NCBI RefSeq assembly: GCF_023715645.1
Contig: NZ_JAMBOP010000029.1
Span: 1 to 59,134, forward strand
DNA: 59,134 nt
Direction: 5' to 3'
From: Bacillus cytotoxicus
Lineage (GTDB): Bacteria > Bacillota > Bacilli > Bacillales > Bacillaceae_G
Shown here: piece after piece, positions 44,782 through 53,100 of the stretch
Layout of the letters: each line of letters starts with the position of its first letter
How positions within the stretch are numbered: the stretch's first letter is position 1
Notes under the pieces: model-generated
Told to the model about the DNA's origin: nothing
The model's database searches: none
The model's input: the letters and a program-made list of their open reading frames with translations, nothing else
Made by a program: the position numbers and the translations under genes

Positions 44782-44973
44782 TTACGCTTGAGCTAAAACT
44801 TCAGCTGTACTATCACATTGCTGCAGCGCATGTTGAACCGCTTCTAAAGACTGTTCAATACGCTGGCGATTATCTGATTTTTCAACTGTTTGTAAGGCGT
44901 TTTGTAAACAATTCTTTGCTTCGTGTAAAGCTTCGCAAGAATCTTGAACGTGACCACGTGCATTTTTTTGCAT
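44782..44973 (-). CDS. Hypothetical small helical protein, 63 residues
   Basis: The ATG at 44,973 has AAAAGGAGGTGCGAGC upstream. The protein is helical, Gln/Ala/Glu-rich, with three Cys (QDSCEAL, KNCLQNALQTVEK, QQCDSTAEVL), probably a two-helix hairpin. Similar small, Cys-containing Gln-rich proteins are common in spore formers, but the family is not recognised. Confidence 0.65.
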   Translation of the reverse strand: MQKNARGHVQDSCEALHEAKNCLQNALQTVEKSDNRQRIEQSLEAVQHALQQCDSTAEVLAQA

Positions 44974-45071
44974 GCTCGCACCTCCTTTTGTCTTATGCAT
45001 TTGTAGTATGAGCAAAACAATATAAAATATCAGGGCATTCTAAAAATATATCCTGATTATTCTTATAAGAA

Positions 45072-45100
45072 TTGACTTTTTGAATTGCACTCATTATAGT
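45072..45100 (+). promoter_or_regulatory. Promoter of the SAM riboswitch transcript
   Basis: TTGACT (45,072-45,077) and TATAGT (45,095-45,100) with 17 bp spacing, 20 bp before the aptamer. Confidence 0.6.
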
Positions 45101-45120
45101 TAGGGATAAAGTGAATATTT

Positions 45121-45262
45121 TCTTATCTAGAGAGGTGGAGGGACTGGCCCAATGAAACCCAGCAACCGCGATGCAGGTGCTAATTCCAGCAGAACAGTTT
45201 TGTTCTGACAGATAAGAAGGAAGAGATATAATCCGCTTCTTCTTATCGAAGAGGTTTTTTTA
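45121..45262 (+). promoter_or_regulatory. SAM-I riboswitch (S-box) with terminator
   Basis: P1 arms TCTTATC (45,121-45,127) and GATAAGA (45,211-45,217) enclose the conserved blocks AGAGGTGGAGGGACTGGCCC, AATGAAACCCAGCAACC and GGTGCTAATTCCAGCAG. An alternative pairing GATAAGAAGGAAG/CTTCTTCTTATC and a terminator CCGCTTC ... GAAGAGGTTTTTTT (to about 45,262) form the classic OFF switch: high SAM stops transcription. Confidence 0.95.
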
Positions 45263-45318
45263 GTGCAAAAAAACCGATAATGAAAGATGGACAACGAGAA
45301 GAAAGGAGCGAGCAAACG

Positions 45319-45570
45319 ATGACACTTGAGAAATATATTACATTGCGTAATGCTATTTATAAATATATGGAAGAGCAAGAAGAGCCGATGACACTATTTG
45401 ATATTCAACAGCATATTGCTACTGAACATGAAGGGCAGTTTGCGAAGAAGATGCTGCAACAATTTTACTTACTGCGACTACTAGATGAACTAAAATTAGA
45501 TGGGAAAATTACTTTAGCAGAGCAGCATACATGTATAGATGATAAGGGGATTTACTACAAGGTAAAATAG
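45319..45570 (+). CDS. Hypothetical protein under SAM riboswitch control, 83 residues
   Basis: The ATG at 45,319 follows GAAAGGAGCGAGCAAACG. The protein (MTLEKYITLRNAIYKYMEEQ ... MTLFDIQQHIATEHEGQFAK ... DELKLDGKITLAEQHTC) looks like a small winged-helix-like domain: helix, helix-turn-helix, then a beta wing (GKITLAEQ...KGIYYKV). Its position behind an S-box links it to methionine/cysteine or SAM metabolism. It might be a regulator or a small structural partner; no family recognised. Confidence 0.65.
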   Translation: MTLEKYITLRNAIYKYMEEQEEPMTLFDIQQHIATEHEGQFAKKMLQQFYLLRLLDELKLDGKITLAEQHTCIDDKGIYYKVK

Positions 45571-46047
45571 TGTGGAGGGAGTTACTCTCCTTTTTTTATA
45601 GTAATATTTGCTTGAAAATTCATTCACTTGAAAAGTGTTATGTAGATAAAAAGACTGTGTTATGCAGTCTTTTTAAAAGGAACTGGTGTTGGGTGTGTAG
45701 TGTTAAAAAATTTAATGTGCCCCGAAAGATGGGCGTTCCCGGCTAACAAATAAAAAAGACACCATCGCCGAATAGGTGTCAGTCGTTTTGTCGAAGAGGC
45801 TTGCCCTTTGACATGTATTAGAATAGCATGTGAGTATAGAAATAGTCAAAAGGGAATTAAAGGAAAGTGCTGTTTGCAATAAACATATCAATTGTATATG
45901 CGCATCTAAATCCTTCTAGATTCAATTTTGAAACATGTAGAAAAAGGGTTTTAATAGACGGAATATTCTGTGACTGTTCTTGATTTGTATAAAGAATACT
46001 GTAACCCTGTGCTAACATTTGATGAGGCAAAAAAGAGGGGAATGGTT
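45571..46047. other. Gap with GC-rich hairpins, possible structured RNA
   Basis: The stretch 45,715-45,830 is more GC-rich than its surroundings and contains GCCCCGAAAGATGGGC, GACACCATCGCCGAATAGGTGTC (followed on the minus strand by TTTTTT) and GTCGAAGAGGCTTGCCC ... TTTGAC. Read on the minus strand the order is a stem, a terminator-like hairpin, T-run, then another hairpin. No protein frame explains it. Confidence 0.35.
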
Positions 46048-46416
46048 ATGAAAAATAGGGAACTGATTTACAAAGTTATGAGTGTATGCAAAAGAGAAGA
46101 TGATTTGTTTTGTTCTTATCTTGTGTGTTTATCTGACATAAAGGAGAAAAGCAAGCAATTTTCTAAAGTTAAACAAGAAGTACGAAATGAGTATCTTATA
46201 AGAGGCATTTGTGAAAGAGAAGTGGACATTTTAGTAGAACAAAGTGAACAAGTTGCCGATTTGTATGTACCTAAATTGCTTCAATGGGAATTTTTACGAG
46301 AAAATGTCCGTTATATAGAAGATATCTGTTCTATGGTATTTCAGTTAAAACCGTTATGTCTTTCAGAAGAACAGTGGAAGTATGTAATTACAATTATAGA
46401 GACAGAGCTGTCATAG
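46048..46416 (+). CDS. Hypothetical protein, 122 residues
   Basis: The ATG at 46,048 follows AAGAGGGGAATGGTT. The frame is open further back to a GTG at 45,970 (148 residues, LDLYKEYCNPVLTFDEAKKR), which lacks a good site but reads plausibly. The protein is helical and charged with several Cys (VMSVCKREDDLFCSYLVCLS, RGICEREVDI, DICSMVFQLKPLCLS). Cytoplasmic; family not recognised. Confidence 0.55.
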   Translation: MKNRELIYKVMSVCKREDDLFCSYLVCLSDIKEKSKQFSKVKQEVRNEYLIRGICEREVDILVEQSEQVADLYVPKLLQWEFLRENVRYIEDICSMVFQLKPLCLSEEQWKYVITIIETELS

Positions 46417-46453
46417 GGCAGCTCTGTTTGTAACAAAATTTAGGGATTTTAAC

Positions 46454-47716
46454 TTAATTAGAGGACACCTCTTGTAAATATTCAGCAATTTGCAAGTACA
46501 TCTTACTATATGCGGATTGTATTTCCCCATTATCATTCGCATTAGAAGATAAATGAACGATAACGATATTTGCCGTTGGATCGATATATAATCTTTGTCC
46601 ATAACTGCCTAATACTTCAAATGCATTATGTTCGTTATGGGAGATCCACCACTGATTATGATAAGAATATTCCTCGCCATCTCCAACTGGGAATTCGTAT
46701 TTGTTAATTTGTTTAATTTCTTCAATAATAGAGGGAGAAATAATTTGTTTCCCATCATATTCACCATTGTCTAAAAGCATTTCCCCGAATCTTGCCATGT
46801 CTCGAGCAGAAGCATTTAATCCTGCACTTGCCTGTTCCACTCTGGTTTCATCAACTACGTAATAAGCATTTTCTTCTGCGCCAATTGGTGACCAAATACG
46901 TTCACTTACTAAATCTGCGAGCGATTTTCCTGTTACAGTACGAAGGATCCATGCTAGTGTTTCAGCAGAACCGTTATTATATGCAAATGTTTCTCCTGGA
47001 GCAGCGGTTTCATTGCCTTCTAACAACATGTCATAAATTGTTACTGGTCCATTATAGTTTTTACTGCGTGGAAGAAGATTGCTTGCTAAATACAACTGTG
47101 CATCTTGATTATCTAATCCAGCTTGTTTAAAACCGTGAGTTGGATATTCTACGGAAACTTGCATATCTAAAAGTTGTTGAATTGTTGCGATTCCAAATGG
47201 TGTTCCTTGTAACTCTTTTACATAAGTTTCTGCAGTCGCATTAGGTTGTAGTTTCCCTTCTTCAATAAGGGTATTAACGAGCAACCCTGTAAATACTTTT
47301 GTTACCGATGCCATACCGTGTGGTTCGTTTTCTTTACATCCATGAAAGTACCGTTCATATACAAGCTTTCCATTATGTAAAATAATGAACGCATCTGTCT
47401 TATGATTTTCTAATAATTGCTGAACTGTTGTATTATTGTCATTTTCATCTGTAATTTTTAGATTATCTAGATTCTGCAAATTTGTCGGGATTGAGGATAC
47501 ATAACCTGGATTTTTAGCAACAACTTTTGTTGAAGCAAATTCGCGCATATGTGAATAAGACCAACGAAGATACGGATCTTTCAGCCAATTTTTTTTCGTT
47601 ACTGTTTGTTTTGAAGAAAAACTTTTATTTGGATTGATTAACGTAGATCCCATACCAGTCAATATACATACAAAAACTAAAATGATTATTATAAGCGGGG
47701 ATTTTTTAAATCTCAT
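46454..47716 (-). CDS. Serine hydrolase (class C beta-lactamase-like / penicillin-binding protein)
   Basis: This 420-residue protein has an N-terminal signal anchor (PLIIIILVFVCILTGMG) then a serine beta-lactamase fold: SxxK as SVTK at 137-140 (MASVTKVFTGLLV), YxN as YNN in FAYNNGSAETLAW, and the third-motif region near the end (SYGQRLYIDP). Such proteins are D-Ala-D-Ala peptidases or esterases acting on the cell surface; genuine beta-lactam resistance is unlikely. ATG at 47,716 with AAGGAGGAGG replaces the longer frame to 47,770. Confidence 0.88.
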   Translation of the reverse strand: MRFKKSPLIIIILVFVCILTGMGSTLINPNKSFSSKQTVTKKNWLKDPYLRWSYSHMREFASTKVVAKNPGYVSSIPTNLQNLDNLKITDENDNNTTVQQLLENHKTDAFIILHNGKLVYERYFHGCKENEPHGMASVTKVFTGLLVNTLIEEGKLQPNATAETYVKELQGTPFGIATIQQLLDMQVSVEYPTHGFKQAGLDNQDAQLYLASNLLPRSKNYNGPVTIYDMLLEGNETAAPGETFAYNNGSAETLAWILRTVTGKSLADLVSERIWSPIGAEENAYYVVDETRVEQASAGLNASARDMARFGEMLLDNGEYDGKQIISPSIIEEIKQINKYEFPVGDGEEYSYHNQWWISHNEHNAFEVLGSYGQRLYIDPTANIVIVHLSSNANDNGEIQSAYSKMYLQIAEYLQEVSSN

Positions 47717-47812
47717 AATAAGCCTCCTCCTTCTTATTTTATTATAAGAGATAAGCCTATAAAGAAGCAAAAAAAGGAGAGTAAACGCAGAAGTTTACTC
47801 TCTCTTATATGA

Positions 47813-49012
47813 TTAGGCAGATAATTTTTCTTGTGTTGTTTGTTTTTTGAACTTTTGTTTACGTCCATGAAGAAAATAGTAAATCAGTAATGTAAATGCA
47901 ACAATAATCGAAGAAATAAAATACATATGCTGATAACTGGAATGTGCTGCGACAATTCCTAGGACGAAAGAACCGATACCCATTCCTGTATCGAAGAATG
48001 AGAAATAAGTTGCTGTTGCAGTTCCGCGTCGGTGATTTGGTGCCACACTAACGGCAATTGTTTGGAAGCTTGGAATTAAAGTTCCATATCCAAAGCCGAT
48101 AAGTACGCCAGAAACTAGTAGCCAAAATGGCGTATGTGATTGGCTTAAAACGAACATTCCAATCATAAAGATAATGATTGATGGATAAATGAGAACATTT
48201 TCTCCGAATCGATCAAATATTTTTCCTGAAAATGGCCTAGAAATAACAACTACAATTGCGTACACAACAAAGAAATAACTCGCAATCTCTGCCATACCAA
48301 GTTCTTTTGCATAAACGGGAATAAATGAAAGAATACCGCTATAAGAAAAGGAAAGTACACAACCTGTAAGGGCGATTGGAATTGTTGAAGGCTCGATTAA
48401 ATCTTTCCATTCTATCCGTTTTTTTTCTTTTGTTACAGTTGTTTTTTCATCAGGGATTTTTACTAATAGCCCACTTAAAAATGCAAGTATAGAAAAAATA
48501 GAACAAAGAATAAATAAACCTGTAAATGAAAATTTAGATATAACTGTTAAACCTAAAAAAGGACCGATAACCATCGGTAAACTCATAAATACGCCGTAAT
48601 AACCAAGTGCTTCACCACGCCTGTGGGGCGGTGCAACATCTGTGATGATTGTACCGGTAGCTGTTGTAGCCATCCCAAAGCCGATGCCATGAAAAAAGCG
48701 CAGGGCAAGTAGTAAAAATAAGCTTTGTGCACCGAAGTACATGACTGTTGCAGCTAAAAATAACGAAAGGGAGATAAATAATATCTTTTTTCTTCCTAAA
48801 TCATCGAGCCATTTCCCTGTAAATGGTCGGCAGATTACAGAAGAAATGAGAAACACTGTTGCGACAAGACCCATTTCTTCAGGTTTTCCTTTTAATCCGT
48901 CAATTACATATACGGGTAAGGTTGTTATTAGCATATAAAATGTTAAAAAGAGAAATAGACTACTCAAACATGTTCCAATGAAGTCTTTCGTCCAAAGTTT
49001 TTGACTTTCCAT
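47813..49012 (-). CDS. MFS transporter (drug-efflux type)
   Basis: This 399-residue protein has twelve hydrophobic segments. The conserved loop motif GKWLDDLGRKKILF lies between TM2 and TM3 and GKIFDRFGENVLIY repeats it in the second half; motif C GFGMATTATGTIITDVAPPH (TM5) is typical of antiporters. ATG at 49,012 (7 bp after GGAGGG) is favoured. A MarR gene lies directly upstream on the same strand (17 bp), so they form an operon in which MarR likely controls efflux. Confidence 0.9.
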   Translation of the reverse strand: MESQKLWTKDFIGTCLSSLFLFLTFYMLITTLPVYVIDGLKGKPEEMGLVATVFLISSVICRPFTGKWLDDLGRKKILFISLSLFLAATVMYFGAQSLFLLLALRFFHGIGFGMATTATGTIITDVAPPHRRGEALGYYGVFMSLPMVIGPFLGLTVISKFSFTGLFILCSIFSILAFLSGLLVKIPDEKTTVTKEKKRIEWKDLIEPSTIPIALTGCVLSFSYSGILSFIPVYAKELGMAEIASYFFVVYAIVVVISRPFSGKIFDRFGENVLIYPSIIIFMIGMFVLSQSHTPFWLLVSGVLIGFGYGTLIPSFQTIAVSVAPNHRRGTATATYFSFFDTGMGIGSFVLGIVAAHSSYQHMYFISSIIVAFTLLIYYFLHGRKQKFKKQTTQEKLSA

Positions 49013-49029
49013 AGTCATCCCTCCAATTA

Positions 49030-49446
49030 TTAATCAAGATTCCGAATTATTTTTTGTAGTACATGAAAAGCAAGGTAAAGCTCTTCCTCGCTAATATCTT
49101 GCAATGCCTTTTTCTCAAATGAGTCTACTTCTTCTTGCCACCGCGGTATCATTGCGATTGCTGTTTCTGACAAAGAAATGAGCTTTTCACGTCGATCTGT
49201 TCCCATAGCGCGAGTAATCCAGCCCATTAATTCCATCCGTTTTAAGGTACGGGTCATAGTTGGAGATTCAACGTTTAAGTATTGACATAATTCTGTTTGC
49301 GTGCAAGGCCCAGTTTGATTTAGTCTGAAGATTACAGCCCACTGCGCACTGTATAAGCCGGTAGGGGAAACACATTCATTGAATGTCTTGGAAAATTTTC
49401 GAGCAGTTTGACTGACAGTGTGGAAAAAGTGTTGTTTTTCGGCCAT
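49030..49446 (-). CDS. MarR-family transcriptional regulator
   Basis: This 138-residue protein has a winged helix-turn-helix: AQWAVIFRLNQTGPCTQTEL, CQYLNVESPTMTRTLKRMEL and MGWITRAMGTDRREKLISLS (wing). Flanking helices form the dimer interface. It is the first gene of an operon with an MFS exporter; a palindrome 20 bp upstream of its start (49,466-49,483) is the probable auto-operator, so inducing ligand would release efflux expression. Confidence 0.92.
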   Translation of the reverse strand: MAEKQHFFHTVSQTARKFSKTFNECVSPTGLYSAQWAVIFRLNQTGPCTQTELCQYLNVESPTMTRTLKRMELMGWITRAMGTDRREKLISLSETAIAMIPRWQEEVDSFEKKALQDISEEELYLAFHVLQKIIRNLD

Positions 49447-49465
49447 CTTTTTTGTCCTTTCAAAT

Positions 49466-49483
49466 TAGTTACCTAGCTAACTA
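49466..49483. promoter_or_regulatory. MarR operator palindrome
   Basis: TAGTTACCTAGCTAACTA is an 18-bp near-perfect palindrome between the MarR gene and the divergent hydrolase, of the size and symmetry bound by MarR dimers. Confidence 0.6.
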
Positions 49484-49645
49484 TAACTGTTTTTTTCTGA
49501 ATTGTCTAGTAGCCTATTATTGTGACTATGTGAAAAATTAGTTAAATTCAGATTGAGAACGCATATTCTATGTGATATTATTAGGTTAGAATTTTCTGTC
49601 TTTTTCGAGGCGTGTGTTATTGATACTTTTGAGGGGGGAAATAAA

Positions 49646-50542
49646 ATGATGAAACCTGCCATTATGAAATCAGTAGCATTATCAAATGGAGAAACAATTT
49701 CTTATCAAGAAGCGGGGAATGGAACAGAAATAGTAGTACTTATTCACGGGAATATGACATCTTCGCAGCATTGGGATTTAGTTATAGAACAATTACAAGA
49801 TTCTTATCATATTTATGCTCTTGATTTACGTGGTTTTGGCTTTTCGACATACCATCATCCACTTGATTCATTGAATGATTTTGCAGAAGATGTAAAGTTG
49901 TTTGTCGATGAGTTGCAATTAAAAAAATTCTCGTTGGTCGGATGGTCAATGGGTGGAGGGGTTGCTATGCAGTTTGCAGCAGCTTATCCAGTGAATGTGA
50001 ATAAACTTATATTGGTAGAATCAGTAGGACTGAAAGGGTATCCGATTTTTAAGAAGGATATAAATGGTCAACCACTTGTGCCTCATCTTCTAAAAACAAG
50101 AGAAGAAATAGCGAAAGATGCTGTTCAAATTGCACCTGTTGTTGAAGCTTTAAAACAAAAGGATAAACAGTATTATCGAAATGTCTGGAATTTACTTATT
50201 TATACGCATCATCAACCTAGTCCAGATCGCTATGAGAAATATCTGAATGATATGTTGACGCAGCGTAATTTTGTTGATGTAAATTATGGACTTGTAACAT
50301 TTAATATATCAGATGAACATAACGGAGTTGTAACTGGAGATGGGAATATGAATCGCCTTCAGATGCCAACATTAGTTCTCCAAGGTGATCGTGATTATGT
50401 GGTGCAAAAAGTAGTTGGTGAAGAGTTGGCAAAACATTTGCCAAATGCAAAATTGGTCGTGTTAGAAGATTGTGGGCATTCTCCATTTATTGATTGTTTA
50501 GACGTGTTTATTAATGAGGTGAACAAATTTTTGAAGGAGTAG
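49646..50542 (+). CDS. Alpha/beta hydrolase, 298 residues
   Basis: HGNMTSSQHW (oxyanion hole) follows strand 3, the nucleophile elbow is GWSMGGG, and acid and His appear in LQGDRDYVVQ and EDCGHSPFID. ATG at 49,646 has GAGGGGGG upstream. It is divergent from the marR-MFS operon, and the operator region may control both. Family members include esterases, lactonases and haloperoxidase-like enzymes; the substrate is unknown. Confidence 0.88.
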   Translation: MMKPAIMKSVALSNGETISYQEAGNGTEIVVLIHGNMTSSQHWDLVIEQLQDSYHIYALDLRGFGFSTYHHPLDSLNDFAEDVKLFVDELQLKKFSLVGWSMGGGVAMQFAAAYPVNVNKLILVESVGLKGYPIFKKDINGQPLVPHLLKTREEIAKDAVQIAPVVEALKQKDKQYYRNVWNLLIYTHHQPSPDRYEKYLNDMLTQRNFVDVNYGLVTFNISDEHNGVVTGDGNMNRLQMPTLVLQGDRDYVVQKVVGEELAKHLPNAKLVVLEDCGHSPFIDCLDVFINEVNKFLKE

Positions 50543-50571
50543 CTAAATTATTTCTTAGGAAGTGGACGTTT

Positions 50572-50702
50572 TCAGTAACCTCAAAACTGTCCTGCTCCTT
50601 TTGTTTAAAACCTGGCATGTGGCAGGAAAAGGCCCTGACCGCTTTTATGCACGCAAGACGCTCTCGTTCTTCCTTAAAAAAGGGGGGTATTTGGATTTAT
50701 AT
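50572..50702 (-). repeat. bcr1-like interspersed repeat
   Basis: Minus-strand reading: CCCCCTTTTTTAAGGAAGAA, CGAGAGCGTCTTGCGTGCAT, AAAAGCGGTCAGGGCC, TTTTCCTGCCACATGCCAGG, TTTTAAACAAAAGGAGCAGG. The 5' end is shorter than in the 52,229 copy. Confidence 0.55.
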
Positions 50703-50831
50703 ATAGTATGGAAAGGATAAAAGCTAGAAGCCTGAACTTCTAGCTTTATTTTTATGAAAATTGAAAGTATACGATATACGGATTAACCAGCTATAATAAA
50801 GGATGTGAGTTTAGAGAGGGAGCGTAATGAA

Positions 50832-52007
50832 ATGGGGAGAAGGTATACGTTTTGGATTATGGTTGGAATTGTTGCGATTTCTGGGCTTTCACAAGGTATG
50901 TTGTTACCGGCAATTGCAATGATTTTTGAGAAGGAGGGAATTAGCTCAAGCTTTAATGGCATTCATGCCACGGCATTATATATTGGAATTCTTGTTATTT
51001 CACCTTGGCTTGAGAAACCAATGCAAAAGTTTGGAATGAAGCCTCTTATTGTAATTGGAGGATTCATTGTTGTTGGAGCATTATTTGTGTTTACGCAAAC
51101 ATTTTCTTTTTGGGTATGGTTTGTTCTTCGTTTTTTTGTTGGTGTTGGGGATCATATGCTTCATGTCGGGACACAAACGTGGATTACGACAACTGCAAGT
51201 CCGCACAAAGTAGGAAAACAAGTTTCTATATACGGAGCGTTTTTCAGTATCGGTTTTGCAATCGGGCCTTATTTAGCGAGTACAGTACAATACGGTATTG
51301 CAACACCATTTATTGTATCGACTATTCTTTGTTTAATAGGTTGGTTATTGTTGATTCCAACGCAAAACGCATTTCCTGATCAAGGGGAAGCGAGTCAAGA
51401 AAGTGAATCATCTTTGCAGCGCTATAAGCAAGTTTGGGTGGTAGGGTGGATTGCGTTACTTGCACCATTAGCATACGGAGTATTAGAAGGGATGCTTAAT
51501 AGTAACTTACCTGTTTATGCACTTAGGAAAGGTTGGTCAGTTGAACAAATTTCATTTTTATTACCAGCATTTTCGATTGGTGGAATTGTTACGCAAATAC
51601 CACTTGGTATACTTAGTGATCGTCTTGGAAGAGAGCGTATTTTATCATGGACATTTTGTGTCAGTACAGTGATTTTTCTATTAGCGGCTATATTCGATGG
51701 ATATTATTGGCTTGTGTTTATATGTATGCTACTTGCTGGTATGGTCATTGGATCATGCTTTTCACTTGGACTCGGTTATATGACTGATTTATTATCTAAA
51801 CATTTATTACCGGCAGGAAATATTTTGTGCGGAATTGCTTTTAGTATCGGAAGCATTACTGGGCCTGTATTAGGTGGGCTATTTATAGAGAATATACAGT
51901 ATACAAGCTTTTTCTTTTCTATTATGATCATAATGGCAGTAATATCTATTGCTTATGTGACATATATGAAAAGTCAAGCAATGATAAGGAAAGTAGAAAG
52001 TAGGTAA
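50832..52007 (+). CDS. MFS transporter
   Basis: This 391-residue protein has twelve predicted membrane segments, beginning [20 protein letters not shown], with [14 protein letters not shown] as the loop motif after TM8. ATG at 50,832 with AGAGGGAG is preferred to the GTG at 50,805. The NETI-protein gene begins 4 bp after its stop and may be co-transcribed. Related permeases are drug or sugar exporters; substrate unknown. Confidence 0.87.
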   Translation: MGRRYTFWIMVGIVAISGLSQGMLLPAIAMIFEKEGISSSFNGIHATALYIGILVISPWLEKPMQKFGMKPLIVIGGFIVVGALFVFTQTFSFWVWFVLRFFVGVGDHMLHVGTQTWITTTASPHKVGKQVSIYGAFFSIGFAIGPYLASTVQYGIATPFIVSTILCLIGWLLLIPTQNAFPDQGEASQESESSLQRYKQVWVVGWIALLAPLAYGVLEGMLNSNLPVYALRKGWSVEQISFLLPAFSIGGIVTQIPLGILSDRLGRERILSWTFCVSTVIFLLAAIFDGYYWLVFICMLLAGMVIGSCFSLGLGYMTDLLSKHLLPAGNILCGIAFSIGSITGPVLGGLFIENIQYTSFFFSIMIIMAVISIAYVTYMKSQAMIRKVESR

Positions 52008-52011
52008 AATA

Positions 52012-52218
52012 ATGACAAAGCAATTAAAGAAAAAGAAATTTGAAGTATTACAAGATGAAACAATTACACAGTGCCTCGAAAGAATGGATCAGGAAGGATA
52101 TGCACCGTCTCGCCGCATGGAAGAGCCTATTTTCCATGAGGTGAAAAGAGATGGGGAAACGGTTGTAGAGCCTTGTGGACGAAAAATAGTATTTGAAGGA
52201 AAGTTAAAAACGGTATAA
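52012..52218 (+). CDS. NETI motif-containing protein (YebG-like)
   Basis: This 68-residue protein starts [20 protein letters not shown] and continues [16 protein letters not shown], the (N/D)ETI...CL.RM...GY.P.RR.EEPIF pattern of the short Bacillus NETI family, whose function is unknown. It overlaps nothing but follows the MFS stop by 4 bp, so translation may be coupled. Confidence 0.8.
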   Translation: MTKQLKKKKFEVLQDETITQCLERMDQEGYAPSRRMEEPIFHEVKRDGETVVEPCGRKIVFEGKLKTV

Positions 52219-52228
52219 AGGTTTAAAA

Positions 52229-52398
52229 GATGACATAAAAACCCTTTTCTTTTTAGGTGGGCGAGAGCGTCTGGCCATGCGTAGAAGCGGTTAGGGCCTT
52301 TTTTCTACCACATGCGATGTTCAAACAAAGAGAGAAAGAAAGTAGCAGGGTACTTTTTGCTTTGTATGTCGGAAAGTCAAATTGGATTTATATAAATA
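52229..52398 (+). repeat. bcr1-like interspersed repeat (tandem copy 1)
   Basis: A full copy: ACATAAAAACCCTTTTCTTT, AGGTGGGCGAGAGCGTCTGG, CCATGCGTAGAAGCGG, CACATGCGATGTTCAAACAA, GGTACTTTTTGC, GGAAAGTCAAATTGGATTTA. The next copy begins about 10 bp downstream in the same direction. Confidence 0.7.
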
Positions 52399-52408
52399 CA
52401 AGTAAAAA

Positions 52409-52560
52409 ACTGACGTGAAAACCTTTTTCTTTTTAGGTGGGCGAGAGCGTCTGGTCATGCGTAGAAGCGGTCAGGTCCTTTTCCTGCCACATGCAGTGTT
52501 CAAACAAAGAGAGAAAGAAAGTAACAGGGTACTTTCTGTTCAGCGTGGCGGGAGTTTTCG
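52409..52560 (+). repeat. bcr1-like interspersed repeat (tandem copy 2)
   Basis: Same blocks as copy 1: GTGAAAACCTTTTTCTTTTT, AGGTGGGCGAGAGCGTCTGG, TCATGCGTAGAAGCGGTCAG, CCACATGCAGTGTTCAAACA, GTAACAGGGTACTTTCTG, then a diverged end. Confidence 0.7.
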
Positions 52561-52686
52561 TTTCATGCGCAGAAGGTATGACTGTTTAAAAGGGAAAAAA
52601 TAAAAATAAAATGACAAATCCAAGAATTCCACGCATATAATAAAGCGAAAGGCCTTTCACCATTTTTCACCAAGGGGGCAATCACA

Positions 52687-52878
52687 ATGAAATTTTTGTC
52701 TTACCTTACAGCGGTTCTGGTGATTATTGGCGGCTTAAACTGGTTATTTGTTGCGTTAGATTTTAATCTGGTGGAAAAGATTTTTGGTTCTGTACCAGCG
52801 CTTGTTGATACTGTTTATTGGCTTATCGGTATTTCTGCACTATATCAAATTTATGACCGTTTTTTTGCAAGTAATTAG
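52687..52878 (+). CDS. DUF378 domain-containing membrane protein
   Basis: This 63-residue protein is mainly two membrane helices: LTAVLVIIGGLNWLFVAL and VPALVDTVYWLIGISALYQI, with the family motif GGLNW...D.NLV. Function unknown. RBS AAGGGGGCAATCACA. A terminator AAAATGTTAAGCAGACGTGCTTAACATTTT (about 52,898-52,929) follows. Confidence 0.88.
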   Translation: MKFLSYLTAVLVIIGGLNWLFVALDFNLVEKIFGSVPALVDTVYWLIGISALYQIYDRFFASN

Positions 52879-53100
52879 CAATTATACAATTATTACTTAA
52901 AATGTTAAGCAGACGTGCTTAACATTTTTTTGTTTCAATACGAAAGGGAAGTAAAGAGATTCATGAAAAATTACACATGAGAACGGTTTCGATACTTCTT
53001 AGAATAAAATGGGAAAAACAATTTGACCAGGCATTTGATTCAAGTTATAATTCAGAAAGTTTTAAAATTCACAAAAATAAAAACGAAAGAGGGGAATAAG

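Noticed and set aside
45127-45378. Minus-strand ORF across the SAM riboswitch
   Set aside because: The plus strand holds a clear S-box; this frame is coincidental.
52415-52603. 62-codon ORF
   Set aside because: Lies inside the tandem bcr1-like repeat and has no RBS.
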